Positions 8,228-15,380 of a DNA stretch of 17,606 nucleotides are shown one piece after another. Each line of letters starts with the position of its first letter. Position 1 is the stretch's first letter. The notes below the pieces were generated by a model. It worked only from the letters and a program-made list of their open reading frames with translations. It made no database searches and was not told where the DNA came from. The stretch covers positions 1 through 17,606 of the forward strand of contig DAONJL010000051.1 of NCBI GenBank assembly GCA_035405645.1, given 5' to 3'. Made by a program: the position numbers and the translations under genes. This DNA comes from DAONJL01 sp035405645 [NCBI: bacterium] (GTDB taxonomy: Bacteria; JAGOBX01; DAONJL01).

Positions 8228-9217
8228 GTGAAAAAAATAATAAATTTACAACATAGAGTTTGTAATTCAACTTGTTTTAGTAATGGATTAGAAGATATAT
8301 TATTATGGAAAGGTGCTGATTATTCTCTTTATTTATTACCTATTCTTGGCGGTATGGGTGAATTTACATATTTAAAAATAAAAAATTTAAAACCTGCGCA
8401 AATGGTTTTCTGGGGTGCTAATACTAAGTATTTATTCAGAGATTTGAGCATGATTATTGGTTTTAAAGAAATAATTTTTGAAAATAGAGCATTTAAAAAA
8501 ATGATTGATAAATTAAAAGAAGCAATTAATAATGAACAACCAGTAATTGCAGGGGCTCTTGATATGTTTTATTTACCTTATTTTTCACATATATATCATA
8601 AAATACATATACCAATTCATTATGTTTTAGTAGTTGGTTATGATGATGAAGAAGAAGTAGTATATGTTTATGATTGCAGTAACACGAATTTACAAAAAAT
8701 ATCATATACAGAATTTGAATATGCTTTAAATGTAAATGTGCCGGGTATGAGTAAAAAAAATACTATAAGAATTATTAATCTACCAGAAAATTTGCCATCG
8801 GAAATTGAAATTGCAAGAAAAGGTTTTTCTTATAGAGCAAATAAAATGTTGCATCCGGGTATTAAAATTTTTGGAATACCAGCAATGAGAAAATTAGCAG
8901 ATGAAATTGTTGATTGGAAAGATAAAGAAGCATTTGAACATTTAGTAATTTTTGCCACTACACCACCAGAATTACCACTTGATTTTACTAAAAGTAATGG
9001 AATGCGTTTTTGGAAAGCAAATGTATTAAATGAACTTGGTAAAAAATATAAGATAGAAAATTGGAAAAAAGCAGGTGAATTATTTTTAAAAGCAGGTGAT
9101 ATTATAATAAATATTTGCAAAGCAGCAATAAAACAGGATAAAAAAAGTATTTCAGAAAAATTATTAAAATTAGCAGAAGTAGAAGAAGAAGCATATTTAT
9201 ATTTGCTTGAAGAATAG
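8228..9217 (+). CDS. BtrH-like protein (BtrH N-terminal domain plus DUF4872-type tail)
   Basis: A 329-residue cytoplasmic protein (no signal peptide) starting at GTG with a modest upstream AAAAGGG. The N-terminal half (about 8-182) fits the BtrH N-terminal domain, which has a papain/C39-like fold: Cys16 in NSTCFSNGLEDIL, a GGMGEF loop (41-46), His131 in PIHYVLVVGYDD, and Asp149 in VYVYDC. These could form a Cys-His-Asp triad. The helical C-terminal half (about 190-329), with a bulky FWKANVLNELG segment, fits DUF4872. In butirosin biosynthesis BtrH moves an acyl group from a carrier protein to an aminoglycoside, but no carrier protein or antibiotic genes are nearby. The true substrate here is unknown; amide hydrolysis or acyl transfer is the family-level guess. 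Confidence 0.7.
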   Translation: MKKIINLQHRVCNSTCFSNGLEDILLWKGADYSLYLLPILGGMGEFTYLKIKNLKPAQMVFWGANTKYLFRDLSMIIGFKEIIFENRAFKKMIDKLKEAINNEQPVIAGALDMFYLPYFSHIYHKIHIPIHYVLVVGYDDEEEVVYVYDCSNTNLQKISYTEFEYALNVNVPGMSKKNTIRIINLPENLPSEIEIARKGFSYRANKMLHPGIKIFGIPAMRKLADEIVDWKDKEAFEHLVIFATTPPELPLDFTKSNGMRFWKANVLNELGKKYKIENWKKAGELFLKAGDIIINICKAAIKQDKKSISEKLLKLAEVEEEAYLYLLEE

Positions 9218-9220
9218 AAA

Positions 9221-9240
9221 ACAATTTTGTATAAAATTGT
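9221..9240. other. Short AT-rich palindrome ahead of the glycosylase gene
   Basis: ACAATTTT and AAAATTGT form a perfect 8-bp inverted repeat around the four bases GTAT, filling most of the 26-base gap between the BtrH-like stop and the ATG at 9244. It could be a weak hairpin over the ribosome-entry region or an operator. It has no GC stem and no T-run, so it is not a standard terminator. Chance is a real alternative at this base composition. Confidence 0.3.
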
Positions 9241-9243
9241 AAA

Positions 9244-9888
9244 ATGGAAAAAGAAGAAAAAGAATTAAATAATCTTTATAAAAAAATAAGAAAAACGATA
9301 GAAGAACAATTTGAAAATTTTTATAAAATTATTAAGACAAAAGATGAAAGAAAAATTTTTACTGAACTTTGTTTCTGTTTATTAACACCACAATCAAATG
9401 CTCATTTGTGCTGGAATGCAATTGAAAATTTAATAAAATATGATTTATTGTTTTCTGGTTCAGAGTTAGATATTTTAAAAAGATTAGAAAAAATCAGATT
9501 TAAGAATAATAAAGCAAAATATATAATTTTAGCCAGAAAATTTTTGATTGATGAAAAAAATATTTATAAAATAATTAATTATCAATTTGATAAAATAAAC
9601 GAATTAAGAGAATGGCTAATAAAAAACATAAAAGGACTTGGTTATAAAGAAGCAAGCCATTTTTTGAGAAATATTGGTCTTGGCGATAATTTTGCAATTT
9701 TAGATAGACATATTTTAAGAAATTTAGTAATATTCAAATTAATTGAAAATATACCAAAAACATTAACAAAAAATAAATATTTGGAGATAGAAGAGAAAAT
9801 GAAAAAATTTGCAAAAAAAATAAATATTCCATTAGCGCATTTAGATATGGTCTTTTGGTATAAATCTAAAAATGAGATATTCAAATAA
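9244..9888 (+). CDS. ogg: 8-oxoguanine DNA glycosylase/AP lyase, Ogg2 type
   Basis: A 214-residue member of the helix-hairpin-helix glycosylase superfamily, close in length to archaeal Ogg2 (about 207). It removes 8-oxoguanine from DNA and cleaves the abasic site. Visible evidence: the N-terminal FTELCFCLLTPQSNA stretch (39-53); the hairpin IKGLGYKEASHFLRNIG (129-145) with catalytic Lys135; the catalytic Asp154 in AILDRHILRN; and a conserved tail LAHLDMVFWYKSK ending in a terminal Lys, which in archaeal Ogg2 helps read the damaged base. The Lys-Asp spacing is 19 rather than the usual 18, from one extra residue after the hairpin. No Shine-Dalgarno is visible before the ATG. Ogg2 is best known from archaea and some thermophilic or anaerobic bacteria, so old transfer is possible. 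Confidence 0.88.
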   Translation: MEKEEKELNNLYKKIRKTIEEQFENFYKIIKTKDERKIFTELCFCLLTPQSNAHLCWNAIENLIKYDLLFSGSELDILKRLEKIRFKNNKAKYIILARKFLIDEKNIYKIINYQFDKINELREWLIKNIKGLGYKEASHFLRNIGLGDNFAILDRHILRNLVIFKLIENIPKTLTKNKYLEIEEKMKKFAKKINIPLAHLDMVFWYKSKNEIFK

Positions 9889-9899
9889 AGGTGAGATAA

Positions 9900-10715
9900 A
9901 TGTTGCAAAATTATTTTTCAGGATTTCATCCTATAACACAAACTTTATTAGCGACTTTATTTACATGGTTTATTACTGCTGCTGGTGCTGCTGTTGTTTT
10001 TTTATTTCAATCAATAAATCGGAAATTACTTGATACTATGCTTGGATTTGCTGCTGGTGTAATGCTTGCAGCAAGTTATTGGTCATTATTAGAACCAGCG
10101 ATTGAAATGGCAGAACAAAATAATCTTATTGCCTGGTTAGTTGTTTCAATTGGTTTTCTTGCTGGTGGTTTTTTTATTAAAATTATAGATAAATTATTAC
10201 CGCATTTACATTTAGGTTTTGCTGATAATGAAGTAGAAGGAATAAAAACAAAATGGAAAAGAAGTATATTATTAGTTCTTGCAATTACTCTTCACAATAT
10301 ACCAGAAGGATTAGCAATTGGCGTGGCATTTGGTGCAGCAAGTATTGGATTAAAATCAGCAAATATAACAGGTGCAATAGCTCTTGCACTTGGAATTGGT
10401 TTACAAAATTTTCCAGAAGGAATCGCTGTCTCAGTGCCATTAATTCGAGAAGGTTTATCAAAAAAGAAAAGTTTTTTTTATGGTCAACTTTCAGGAATGG
10501 TTGAGCCAATTGCAGGTTTATTTGGTGTTATTGCTGTTTTTTATATGAAACCAGTTTTACCTTTTGCTCTTGCTTTTGCTGCTGGTGCTATGATTTATGT
10601 TATTGTAGAAGAAGTGATACCAGAATCACAAATAAATGGAAATAGTGATATTGCAACAATTGGTACTATATTAGGTTTTACTATTATGATGAGTCTGGAT
10701 GTTGGTTTAGGTTAA
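9900..10715 (+). CDS. ZIP family divalent metal transporter (GufA-like)
   Basis: A 271-residue inner-membrane protein with about eight hydrophobic segments. The two metal-site motifs of ZIP proteins are clear: HNIPEG (132-137) in helix IV and QNFPEG (169-174) in helix V. GEVEP-like GQLSGMVEPIAG (195-206) and IVEEVIPESQ (235-244) add further conserved acidic positions. The His/Asp cytoplasmic loop is short (LPHLHLG, 100-106). The ending MMSLDVGLG is typical of the GufA branch. It likely imports Zn2+ or related metals such as Fe2+ or Mn2+. The start is supported by AAGGTGAG five bases upstream of the ATG. It follows the glycosylase gene by 11 bases and may share a transcript with it. Confidence 0.9.
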   Translation: MLQNYFSGFHPITQTLLATLFTWFITAAGAAVVFLFQSINRKLLDTMLGFAAGVMLAASYWSLLEPAIEMAEQNNLIAWLVVSIGFLAGGFFIKIIDKLLPHLHLGFADNEVEGIKTKWKRSILLVLAITLHNIPEGLAIGVAFGAASIGLKSANITGAIALALGIGLQNFPEGIAVSVPLIREGLSKKKSFFYGQLSGMVEPIAGLFGVIAVFYMKPVLPFALAFAAGAMIYVIVEEVIPESQINGNSDIATIGTILGFTIMMSLDVGLG

Positions 10716-10721
10716 AATTAT

Positions 10722-11210
10722 ATGGTGAATAAAATGATTAAAAAAGTAAAAATTGAAATAAATAAAAAAGATATAAATTTTAATGAAATATTTTTATTAT
10801 ACAAAAAAGCAAATTGGTGGTATAAAGAAGATGGACTAAAAAAGATAAATAAAATTAAATATATTAAAAAAATTTTTGAAGGTTCATTTTGTTATGCAAT
10901 TGCATCTTACAATAATCAAATAATAGGTTTTGCCCGTGTTATTTCTGATGGCATTGCTGATGCATATATTCAGGATGTTTTTGTTTTGCCAGAATTTCAA
11001 AATAAAAAAATTGGAATTAATTTATTATTAACTTTGCTAAAATATTTAATCAAAAAAAAGATATATTGGATTTCTTTAATTGCACAACCAGGCGCAGAAA
11101 ATTTTTATAAAAAATTAAATTTTATTGAAATGAAAAAATTTATACCAATGCAATTAAATATAAAGCATTATTTGAAAAAAAGTAGAGTTAATAAATCAAA
11201 AGAAAAATGA
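10722..11210 (+). CDS. GNAT family N-acetyltransferase
   Basis: A 162-residue cytoplasmic protein. The acetyl-CoA site motif A is visible: VFVLPEFQNKKIGINLLLTL (86-105), with the Q-x-x-x-I-G variant of the (R/Q)xxGxG/A loop. Upstream, YAIASYNNQIIGFARVISDG (58-77) forms the expected central strands; downstream AQPGAENFYKKLNF (121-134) is the usual motif B region. The acceptor is unknown. The ATG at 10722 lies 6 bases after the ZIP gene stop, without a clear Shine-Dalgarno; ATG at 10734 (Met5) is a possible alternative start. The gene ends 10 bases from the convergent mnmA stop, and I see no terminator in that gap. Confidence 0.85.
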   Translation: MVNKMIKKVKIEINKKDINFNEIFLLYKKANWWYKEDGLKKINKIKYIKKIFEGSFCYAIASYNNQIIGFARVISDGIADAYIQDVFVLPEFQNKKIGINLLLTLLKYLIKKKIYWISLIAQPGAENFYKKLNFIEMKKFIPMQLNIKHYLKKSRVNKSKEK

Positions 11211-11220
11211 TAAAACTGAT

Positions 11221-12288
11221 TTAATTAATAATACCGCCACCTAAAACAAAATCATTATCATACAAAACTACAAATTGACCTGGTGTTATTGCTCGCTGTG
11301 ATTCACTAAATTTTACTTTTATTTTATTTTCATTAAGTGGTGTGATTATAGCTTCGGCTTCTTTGTGTTTGTATCTTATTCTTGCTTTTGCTTTTATTTC
11401 TTTTTCTAATTTATCAAAAGCAATCCAATTTATATTGCTTGCTATCAGTTCATCATTATATAAAAATTTTTCAGTTCCTACATAAATAATATTCTTTTTA
11501 TCATCAATTTTTATAACATATAAAGGTTTTTTATAAGAAATTTTTAAACCCTGTCTTTGACCTACTGTATAATTAATTATCCCATTATGTTCACCCATTA
11601 TTTTTCCATCTTCAATATTTACAATTTTTCCTTTTTTTGTTTGGCCTATTAATTCAGCATAATCACCAGAAAAAAAATCCTGACTTTCTTTTCTTTCAGC
11701 ACAAGGGAATTTTAATTTTTTAACTATATTTCGCACTTCATCTTTTGTATAATTACCTAATGGAAAAATCAATTTTGCTAATTGATTCTGTGATAGTAAA
11801 GCCAAAAAATAAGATTGGTCTTTTAAAATATCTTTACCTTTATATAATAAATATCTTTTTGATTTTTCATCGAATTTAATATTAGCATAATGACCAGTTG
11901 CAAAAAAATCAAATTCTATATTTGAATTTTCTGCTGATTTAATTAAAGCAGAAAATTTTATTTTTTTATTGCATAAAATACAGGGATTTGGCGTGCGACC
12001 GGATAAATATTCTTTTCTAAAATATTCTAAAACTTCATTTTTAAAATTCACTGATAAGTCAATAACATAATGCGGCACATTAAGAAAATCTGCAATTTTT
12101 TTAGCCATAATTAAATCATCTTTTTCATCAGCACCAAAACAAGCACTTTTAAAATTAAAAGTTTTAAATTCATCATTCCAAATTTTCATTGTTATAGTTT
12201 TCACATCATAACCTTGTTCTTTTAATAAATAAGCAGAAAAAGCAGAATCAATACCACCACTAATTCCAACTAAAACTTTTTTTTTCAT
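11221..12288 (-). CDS. mnmA: tRNA-specific 2-thiouridylase MnmA, with an unusual second catalytic site
   Basis: A 355-residue enzyme that makes 2-thiouridine at position 34 of Lys, Glu and Gln tRNAs, using ATP and sulfur passed from a cysteine desulfurase. Visible: the PP-loop SGGIDS (10-15), the first Cys site RTPNPCILCNK (98-108, Cys103 and Cys106), ATGHYA (130-135), KDQSYFL (156-162), YTVGQRQGL (240-248), and a C-terminal barrel ending TPGQFVVLY (335-343). The second catalytic Cys, normally in a (D/E)SxxxCF motif, is replaced: ESQDFFSGDY (201-210) has Phe206 there. The nearest Cys is Cys196. Cys103 and Cys106 remain. Its start overlaps the ispD stop as ATGA. It is the last gene of the nifU-nifS operon, which fits a sulfur-relay role. 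Confidence 0.93.
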   Translation of the reverse strand: MKKKVLVGISGGIDSAFSAYLLKEQGYDVKTITMKIWNDEFKTFNFKSACFGADEKDDLIMAKKIADFLNVPHYVIDLSVNFKNEVLEYFRKEYLSGRTPNPCILCNKKIKFSALIKSAENSNIEFDFFATGHYANIKFDEKSKRYLLYKGKDILKDQSYFLALLSQNQLAKLIFPLGNYTKDEVRNIVKKLKFPCAERKESQDFFSGDYAELIGQTKKGKIVNIEDGKIMGEHNGIINYTVGQRQGLKISYKKPLYVIKIDDKKNIIYVGTEKFLYNDELIASNINWIAFDKLEKEIKAKARIRYKHKEAEAIITPLNENKIKVKFSESQRAITPGQFVVLYDNDFVLGGGIIN

Positions 12289-12962
12289 AATAATTCACAT
12301 ATTTTTTGAGCTAATAATAAATCAAATTTATCAGTTATTTTAATATTATATTTTTCGCCATTAATAATTTTTACTTTTTCTTTTTCTTTTTCAAATAAAG
12401 CAGCATCATCAGTTATATTTGTCCAATCTTTGTTTTTTTTATATATATTAAATAATTTATTATAATCAAAAACTTGTGGTGTCTGAATTAAACGATAATT
12501 ATTTCTATTAACAGTTTGTTTAACTATTTTATTTTTATATATTTCTTTAATAGTATCAGCTGGTTTTAATGCAGGCACTACAGCAGAATTTTTTAATGAA
12601 CATTTATATAATTTATTTAAGAGATTTAAAGATATAAAAGGTCTGGCGGCATCGTGAATAAATACTTTTTCTATTTTATAATTTTGTAAAACTTTTAATC
12701 CATTAAAAACAGAATTATATCGTTCTTTACCACCAACTGTAATTATTATTTTTTTTTCTTTATAATTTTTTATAATTTGCTGTAAGATATTTTTATCTTT
12801 TTTTCTATAAACAATTACAATAACTTGTATATTTGAAAATTGAAGAAATTTTTTTAATGAAAAATTTATAATGTAATCATTATTTAATTTCAAATATGGC
12901 TTATTTATCTTAGATTTTAAACGTTTAGCAGATCCTGCTGCTACTATTATTCCTGCATTCAT
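12285..12962 (-). CDS. ispD: 2-C-methyl-D-erythritol 4-phosphate cytidylyltransferase
   Basis: A 225-residue enzyme of the MEP isoprenoid pathway; it joins MEP to CTP to give CDP-ME. The nucleotide loop is AAGSAKRLKSKINKPYLKL (8-26), with Arg14 and Lys21 at the catalytic positions of the family. Other hallmarks: GGKERYNSVFNGL (77-89), HDAARPF (103-109), ADTIKE (135-140), QTPQVF (160-165), TDDAALFE (184-191) and KYNIKITDKFDL (204-215). Length is normal. It overlaps both neighbours by ATGA junctions. The yacL-ispD order matches the conserved yacL-yacM pair of Firmicutes, but ispF is not in this window. It shows the organism makes isoprenoids by the MEP route. Confidence 0.93.
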   Translation of the reverse strand: MNAGIIVAAGSAKRLKSKINKPYLKLNNDYIINFSLKKFLQFSNIQVIVIVYRKKDKNILQQIIKNYKEKKIIITVGGKERYNSVFNGLKVLQNYKIEKVFIHDAARPFISLNLLNKLYKCSLKNSAVVPALKPADTIKEIYKNKIVKQTVNRNNYRLIQTPQVFDYNKLFNIYKKNKDWTNITDDAALFEKEKEKVKIINGEKYNIKITDKFDLLLAQKICELL

Positions 12963-13900
12963 TTTATATCTTTTAATAGTTTACCAAAAATCATTCGACC
13001 AGCAGAAGTTTGAATTGAACTTGTCACAACAAATTCAACTACATTATTTATATATTTCCTTGCATTATCAATAACAATCATAGTGCCATCATCTAAATAA
13101 CCAATACCTTGATTATTTTCTTTTCCTTCTTTAATAATTTTAATTTTCATTTTTTCGCCTGGTAAGAAAATTGGTTTAATTGCATTTGATAATTCATTGA
13201 CATTCAATACCTTAATATTTTCTATTTGAGCAATTTTATTAAGATTAAAATCATTTGTAATTATATCAGCATTATATTTTTTTGCTAATTCAATTAATTT
13301 ATAATCTATCTCTTTTATATTTTCAAAATCATCATTTATTATTTTTACTTTTGCACCTAATTCTGTTTGTATTTCATTTAAAATATCTAATCCGCGCCTG
13401 CCTCTTGTCCGTTTTAAAAAATCAGATGAATCAGCAAGAGCCTGTATTTCATTTATAATAAAGACTGGCACAAGCATATCACCTTCTAAAAAATTACATT
13501 TACAGATATCTTTAATTCTGCCATCAATAATTGAACTCGTATCAAGTAGTTTATTATGCAATGAAAAATTACTTTTAACTAAATCTTTTTTTTCATATTT
13601 GAAAAAATAATTAGTAATTAAAATAGTGAAAAAAAATGATAAATTAAAGATGTTTTTATTTTCATTTTTTAGCAAGAATAAAGTAAATACTCCTAATATG
13701 ATTAAAAGAAATATTAATTTTTCTTTTAATAATTCTATAGAAACTGATTTATTGAAATTTAAAAAAATTAAAAAATAGATTAGTATTAAAAAAAATTCTA
13801 TATAATTTTTTAATTCATTATCTAATTTAAAAATATTTAAACTCAATAAAATAAAAAATAAAAATAATGAAAAGATTAAAAATAAAAAATTTTTTTTCAA
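12959..13900 (-). CDS. yacL: Membrane PIN/TRAM domain protein, YacL type
   Basis: A 313-residue protein: four hydrophobic segments (about 4-22, 33-49, 62-77 and 84-100), then a PIN nuclease-like domain (117-235) and a TRAM domain (about 245-310). The PIN acidic residues are visible: Asp120 in KLLDTSSIIDGR, Glu151 in FIINEIQALADS, and Asp217 in IITNDFNLNK. The basic RTRGRRGLDILN stretch (164-175) is strongly conserved in this family. TRAM domains bind RNA, so a membrane-linked RNase role is the family-level guess; the target is not known. It starts at TTG, preceded by GAAAGGA at good spacing. The N-terminal four-segment layout and the place next to ispD match YacL of Gram-positive bacteria. 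Confidence 0.88.
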   Translation of the reverse strand: MKKNFLFLIFSLFLFFILLSLNIFKLDNELKNYIEFFLILIYFLIFLNFNKSVSIELLKEKLIFLLIILGVFTLFLLKNENKNIFNLSFFFTILITNYFFKYEKKDLVKSNFSLHNKLLDTSSIIDGRIKDICKCNFLEGDMLVPVFIINEIQALADSSDFLKRTRGRRGLDILNEIQTELGAKVKIINDDFENIKEIDYKLIELAKKYNADIITNDFNLNKIAQIENIKVLNVNELSNAIKPIFLPGEKMKIKIIKEGKENNQGIGYLDDGTMIVIDNARKYINNVVEFVVTSSIQTSAGRMIFGKLLKDIK

Positions 13901-13918
13901 ATTGATTTTTCCTTTCTA

Positions 13919-15187
13919 CTAAATAATAGTATTATCAGGTATTACTGAATTTTTTGTAATAATTACAATATTATCACGAATATAATAATTTGGACCATCA
14001 TAATTTTCAACATTGTTAATATTTTTAATTACTACATTTTTCCCTATTCTTGAATTTTTATCAATTATCGCATTTTCAATTATTGAGTTTTCGCCAATTC
14101 CTAATGGATATTGATTTTTATTATTATCATCAAAATCAAAATAATCTGCGCCCATTATGATTGCTCGGTTTATTTTGCAATTTTTTCTTATTACTGACCG
14201 AATTCCAATTATTGAATTATTTATGGTTGAATTTTCAATTAAAGAACCTTCTGAACAAATTGTATTATTAATATATGAATTATGAATTTTAGTAGGCGGT
14301 AAAAATCTTGGATGAGTATAAACAGGTGATTTTCTTGAGAAAAAATTAAATTTTGGAAGAATAGAAACTAAATCAAGATTTGCTTGAAAGAATGCTTTTA
14401 TTGTTCCAATATCTTCCCAGTAGCCTTGAAATAAATAAGCGTAAACATCGTATTTTTTAATTGAATCAGGAATAATTTCTTTCCCAAAATCTGTCATTTC
14501 ATTGTTTAATACTTCAAATAATGTGTTTCTATTAAAAACATAAATTCCCATCGAAGCAAGATAATTTTTCCCAATAGGCTTTATATTATGTGTAATTAAA
14601 GTTTCATTCGAAATAAAATAATTATCAAGTATTTTTTCATCTTTCGGTTTTTCAACAAATTCGCATATTTTACTTTTTTGATTTATTTTCATAATACCAA
14701 AACTTTTAGCACTTTCTCTATCAACTGTCGTACATGCTACTGTAATATCAGCATTATTTTGTAAATGTTTCTGAACTAAATCTTGTAAATTTAATTGATA
14801 TAATTGGTCACCTGATAAAATAACAGCATAAGAAAAAGGTATATTTTTAATATGTTTTAAATTATGACGAACAGCATCAGCAGTGCCTTGATACCATTCG
14901 GTTGATTCCGTTGTTTGTTCTGCTGCTAATATTTCAACAAACCCACCACTAAAAATATCGAACCTATAAGTAATATTTATATGTCTATGTAATGATTCTG
15001 AATTAAATTGTGTTAATACAAAAATTTTTTTTATATTTGAATTTATACAATTACTTATAGGTATATCAATTAAACGGTATTTACCTGCTAATGGAACAGC
15101 TGGTTTTGCACGGTCTTTTGTCAATGGAAATAATCTTGTGCCCTGTCCACCACCCATTATTATTCCAACAACTTCTCTTATTGACAT
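13919..15187 (-). CDS. glgC: Glucose-1-phosphate adenylyltransferase
   Basis: A 422-residue enzyme that makes ADP-glucose from glucose 1-phosphate and ATP, the committed step of bacterial glycogen synthesis. Visible: the nucleotide loop GGGQGTRLFPLTKDRAKPA (12-30), GKYRLIDIPISNCINS (35-50), the EWYQGTADAVR stretch (97-107), SGDQLY (125-130, usually SGDHLY), FVEKPKD (177-183), ASMGIYVF (211-218) and YWEDIGTI (256-263). From about 295 on there is a left-handed beta-helix with repeated hexapeptide-like strands ending IPDNTII. Length and motifs fit the plant/cyanobacterial-like branch. A strong Shine-Dalgarno (GGAGGTG) lies just after the stop of the small upstream ORF. No other glycogen gene is in the window. 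Confidence 0.94.
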   Translation of the reverse strand: MSIREVVGIIMGGGQGTRLFPLTKDRAKPAVPLAGKYRLIDIPISNCINSNIKKIFVLTQFNSESLHRHINITYRFDIFSGGFVEILAAEQTTESTEWYQGTADAVRHNLKHIKNIPFSYAVILSGDQLYQLNLQDLVQKHLQNNADITVACTTVDRESAKSFGIMKINQKSKICEFVEKPKDEKILDNYFISNETLITHNIKPIGKNYLASMGIYVFNRNTLFEVLNNEMTDFGKEIIPDSIKKYDVYAYLFQGYWEDIGTIKAFFQANLDLVSILPKFNFFSRKSPVYTHPRFLPPTKIHNSYINNTICSEGSLIENSTINNSIIGIRSVIRKNCKINRAIIMGADYFDFDDNNKNQYPLGIGENSIIENAIIDKNSRIGKNVVIKNINNVENYDGPNYYIRDNIVIITKNSVIPDNTII

Positions 15188-15199
15188 AACACACCTCCA

Positions 15200-15376
15200 T
15201 TAAAATTTATATCGAACACTTTTCATACATCGTAAAATATAAATAGTAATTAAAATTGCCAAAATAAAAAAAACAATATAATACTTCCAATAAGGATATT
15301 TATCAACAAATCTTGCAAATTTTTGTTTTAATGGATATTTCTTTATTTTCTTTTTTTTCTTAACAATATTATCCAT
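15200..15376 (-). CDS. Small single-pass membrane protein, 58 residues, unrecognised
   Basis: An ORF of 58 codons fills the 193-base gap between nifS and glgC. It starts with ATG 4 bases after the nifS stop and ends 12 bases before glgC. The translation has a strongly basic N-terminus (a run of five Lys at 6-10, more at 12-13), an aromatic patch YPYWKYY (27-33), one hydrophobic segment (about 34-49) and a short basic tail. This would place the N-terminal arm in the cytoplasm by the positive-inside rule. There is no Shine-Dalgarno, but the tight spacing suggests coupling to nifS. I recognise no family; function unknown. Chance is possible for an ORF this short, but the tight fit and membrane-like make-up argue for a real gene. 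Confidence 0.55.
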   Translation of the reverse strand: MDNIVKKKKKIKKYPLKQKFARFVDKYPYWKYYIVFFILAILITIYILRCMKSVRYKF

Positions 15377-15380
15377 TTTT

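Noticed and set aside
11211-11220. A bidirectional terminator between the convergent GNAT and mnmA genes
   Set aside because: The gap is only 10 bases and shows no inverted repeat or GC stem.
11690-11690. A frameshift at the run of eight T (sense strand) in mnmA near codons 204-206 to explain the missing Cys
   Set aside because: The frame and the conserved sequence continue on both sides (AERKESQD before, GDYAELIG after), so no net shift is needed. A base error is still possible.
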